Shown here piece by piece: positions 63,125-64,000 of a stretch of 64,000 nucleotides of DNA. Under the pieces are notes generated by a model. It worked only from the letters and a program-made list of their open reading frames with translations. It made no database searches and was not told where the DNA came from. The first letter of the stretch is position 1; each line of letters opens with the position of its first letter. The translations under genes were made by a program, and so were the position numbers. The stretch is from Mycobacterium sp. 3519A (GTDB taxonomy: Bacteria; Actinomycetota; Actinomycetes; Mycobacteriales; Mycobacteriaceae). The DNA lies in assembly GCF_900240945.1 (NCBI RefSeq), contig NZ_OESG01000013.1, forward strand, positions 124,001 through 188,000, given 5' to 3'.

Positions 63125-63154
63125 CGGTGGGGACTCCTTGATCGGTGTTACGGG

Positions 63155-64000
63155 TCAGTCTTGTGTGAGTCGGCCGTCGATGCGCCGCCACAGGTGGTCA
63201 GGGTTGCCGTCGGCAATTGCGCTCGGCAGCAGTGCTTTCGGCATGTTCTGGTAAGCGACCGGGCGCAGGAACCGCTCGATCGCGCGCGACCCGACGGACG
63301 TGGTGCGCGAGTCCGACGTCGCGGGGTATGGGCCACCGTGCACCATGGCGTGGCCGACCTCGACACCGGTGGGCCAGCCGTCGAACAGGATCCGGCCTGC
63401 CTTGAGCTCGAGCAGGGGCACCAGCTGACGAGCATCGTCGTAGTCGGATTCGTCGGCGTGCACGGTGGCAGTCAGCTGGCCCTCGATGTTCTCCGCGACG
63501 GTGCGCATCTCGGCCGCGTCGGCGCAGCGCACGATCAGGCTGGACGCTCCGAAGACCTCGGCCTGCAGGGCCTCGGACGACAGGAAGCTCTTCGCGTCGG
63601 TCGCGAACAGGGCGGCGCGGCAGGAGGTTTGGTTGTCGCCGGCGCCGCCGCGCACGACCAGATCGGCCGCGCCGCTGAGCGCATCAACACCCGCGGCGTA
63701 GTTCGCCGCGATACCGGGCGTGAGCATCGGCGTGGCGGGCGCTTGCGCCACCGCGTCGCGGGCCGCGCTGAGGAAGGTGTCGAGGCCGGGGCTGTCGACG
63801 GCGATCACCAGGCCGGGATTGGTGCAGAACTGCCCGGAGCCCATGGTCAGGGACGCGACGAACGCCCGGCCGAGGTCTGCGCCGTGTGTCGCGAGCGCGC
63901 CGCCGAGCAGGAAGACCGGGTTGATGGAGCTCATCTCGGCGTACACCGGGATGGGTTCGGGACGGCCCGCGGCCGCGGCGACGAGAGCCATCCCCGCAGT
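63155..64000 (-). CDS. 2-oxoglutarate semialdehyde dehydrogenase (aldehyde dehydrogenase), cut by window
   Basis: The C-terminal 278 or more residues of an aldehyde dehydrogenase. The catalytic Cys is in [13 protein letters not shown], and the C-terminal substrate region includes [17 protein letters not shown] and [12 protein letters not shown], close to the ketoglutarate semialdehyde dehydrogenase group (alpha-KGSA type). The N-terminus lies beyond 64000, and the ATG at 63991 is internal. It oxidises 2,5-dioxopentanoate to 2-oxoglutarate, finishing the glucarate route. It is first of the three-gene operon. Confidence 0.9.
   Translation of the reverse strand, partial: TAGMALVAAAAGRPEPIPVYAEMSSINPVFLLGGALATHGADLGRAFVASLTMGSGQFCTNPGLVIAVDSPGLDTFLSAARDAVAQAPATPMLTPGIAANYAAGVDALSGAADLVVRGGAGDNQTSCRAALFATDAKSFLSSEALQAEVFGASSLIVRCADAAEMRTVAENIEGQLTATVHADESDYDDARQLVPLLELKAGRILFDGWPTGVEVGHAMVHGGPYPATSDSRTTSVGSRAIERFLRPVAYQNMPKALLPSAIADGNPDHLWRRIDGRLTQD

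Overview
The window looks like a chromosomal segment of a fast-growing mycobacterium (Mycolicibacterium type). The evidence is high GC, a complete mceA-F set, an MmpL transporter, a mycobacterial cutinase, a hemophore-related exported protein, a PGRS-like glycine-rich protein, many CoA-pathway oxidoreductases and three cytochromes P450. No rRNA, tRNA, CRISPR array, insertion sequence or phage gene was seen.

Region 1 (about 1-30.4 kb) is a dense catabolic and uptake island. It holds two paired sets of acyl-CoA dehydrogenases, a 3Fe-4S ferredoxin, two P450s, two SDR dehydrogenases, four CaiB/BaiF CoA-transferase genes (five domains, one gene being a tandem fusion), a VOC protein, two thiolase-fold proteins without the nucleophilic Cys (each next to a DUF35/OB-fold partner), an ACMSD-type amidohydrolase, an SRPBCC protein, an enoyl-CoA hydratase, a Rieske oxygenase, an NTF2-like protein and mceABCDEF without yrbE permease genes. 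The promoters across the whole region share an apparently undescribed operator made of GAACA/TGTTC pentamers at fixed 8-10-8 bp spacing (31 bp). This suggests one regulon that imports (Mce), activates (CoA transferases), oxidises (P450, Rieske, dehydrogenases) and shortens (aldolase-like thiolases) a hydrophobic, probably cyclic or branched, carboxylic compound. The substrate is not identifiable from sequence.

Region 2 (30.4-39.1 kb) is a patchwork: the frameshifted PGRS-like protein, a TetR regulator, a DUF4239 membrane protein, small exported proteins, a DinB-like protein, an arsenic module (arsR divergent from arsI/cadI-aquaglyceroporin-arsC, with no ArsB/Acr3 pump), a decayed ORF, and a cutinase followed by a 57-residue repeat protein.

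Region 3 (39.2-47.2 kb) holds a CYP135/138-like P450, a probable phenolic-lipid/alkylquinone operon (MmpL, type III PKS, ICMT-like methyltransferase, flavoprotein) and a receptor-type Ser/Thr kinase.

Region 4 (47.2-64 kb) is sugar-acid catabolism. One long operon encodes a family-5 ABC importer, a TSUP permease, an IclR regulator, a glucarate-dehydratase-type enzyme and a D-2-hydroxyacid dehydrogenase. A second D-2-hydroxyacid dehydrogenase, a hemophore-related protein, an amidase and a LysR regulator follow. The last genes are a second glucarate-dehydratase-like enzyme, 5-dehydro-4-deoxyglucarate dehydratase and a 2-oxoglutarate semialdehyde dehydrogenase cut by the window end. The last three form the route from glucarate to 2-oxoglutarate.

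Many starts were moved inward from the longest possible ORF, on the basis of four-base stop/start overlaps, Shine-Dalgarno sites or leaderless -10 elements. Mycobacterial GC is high enough that most long antisense frames are shadows and were left out.
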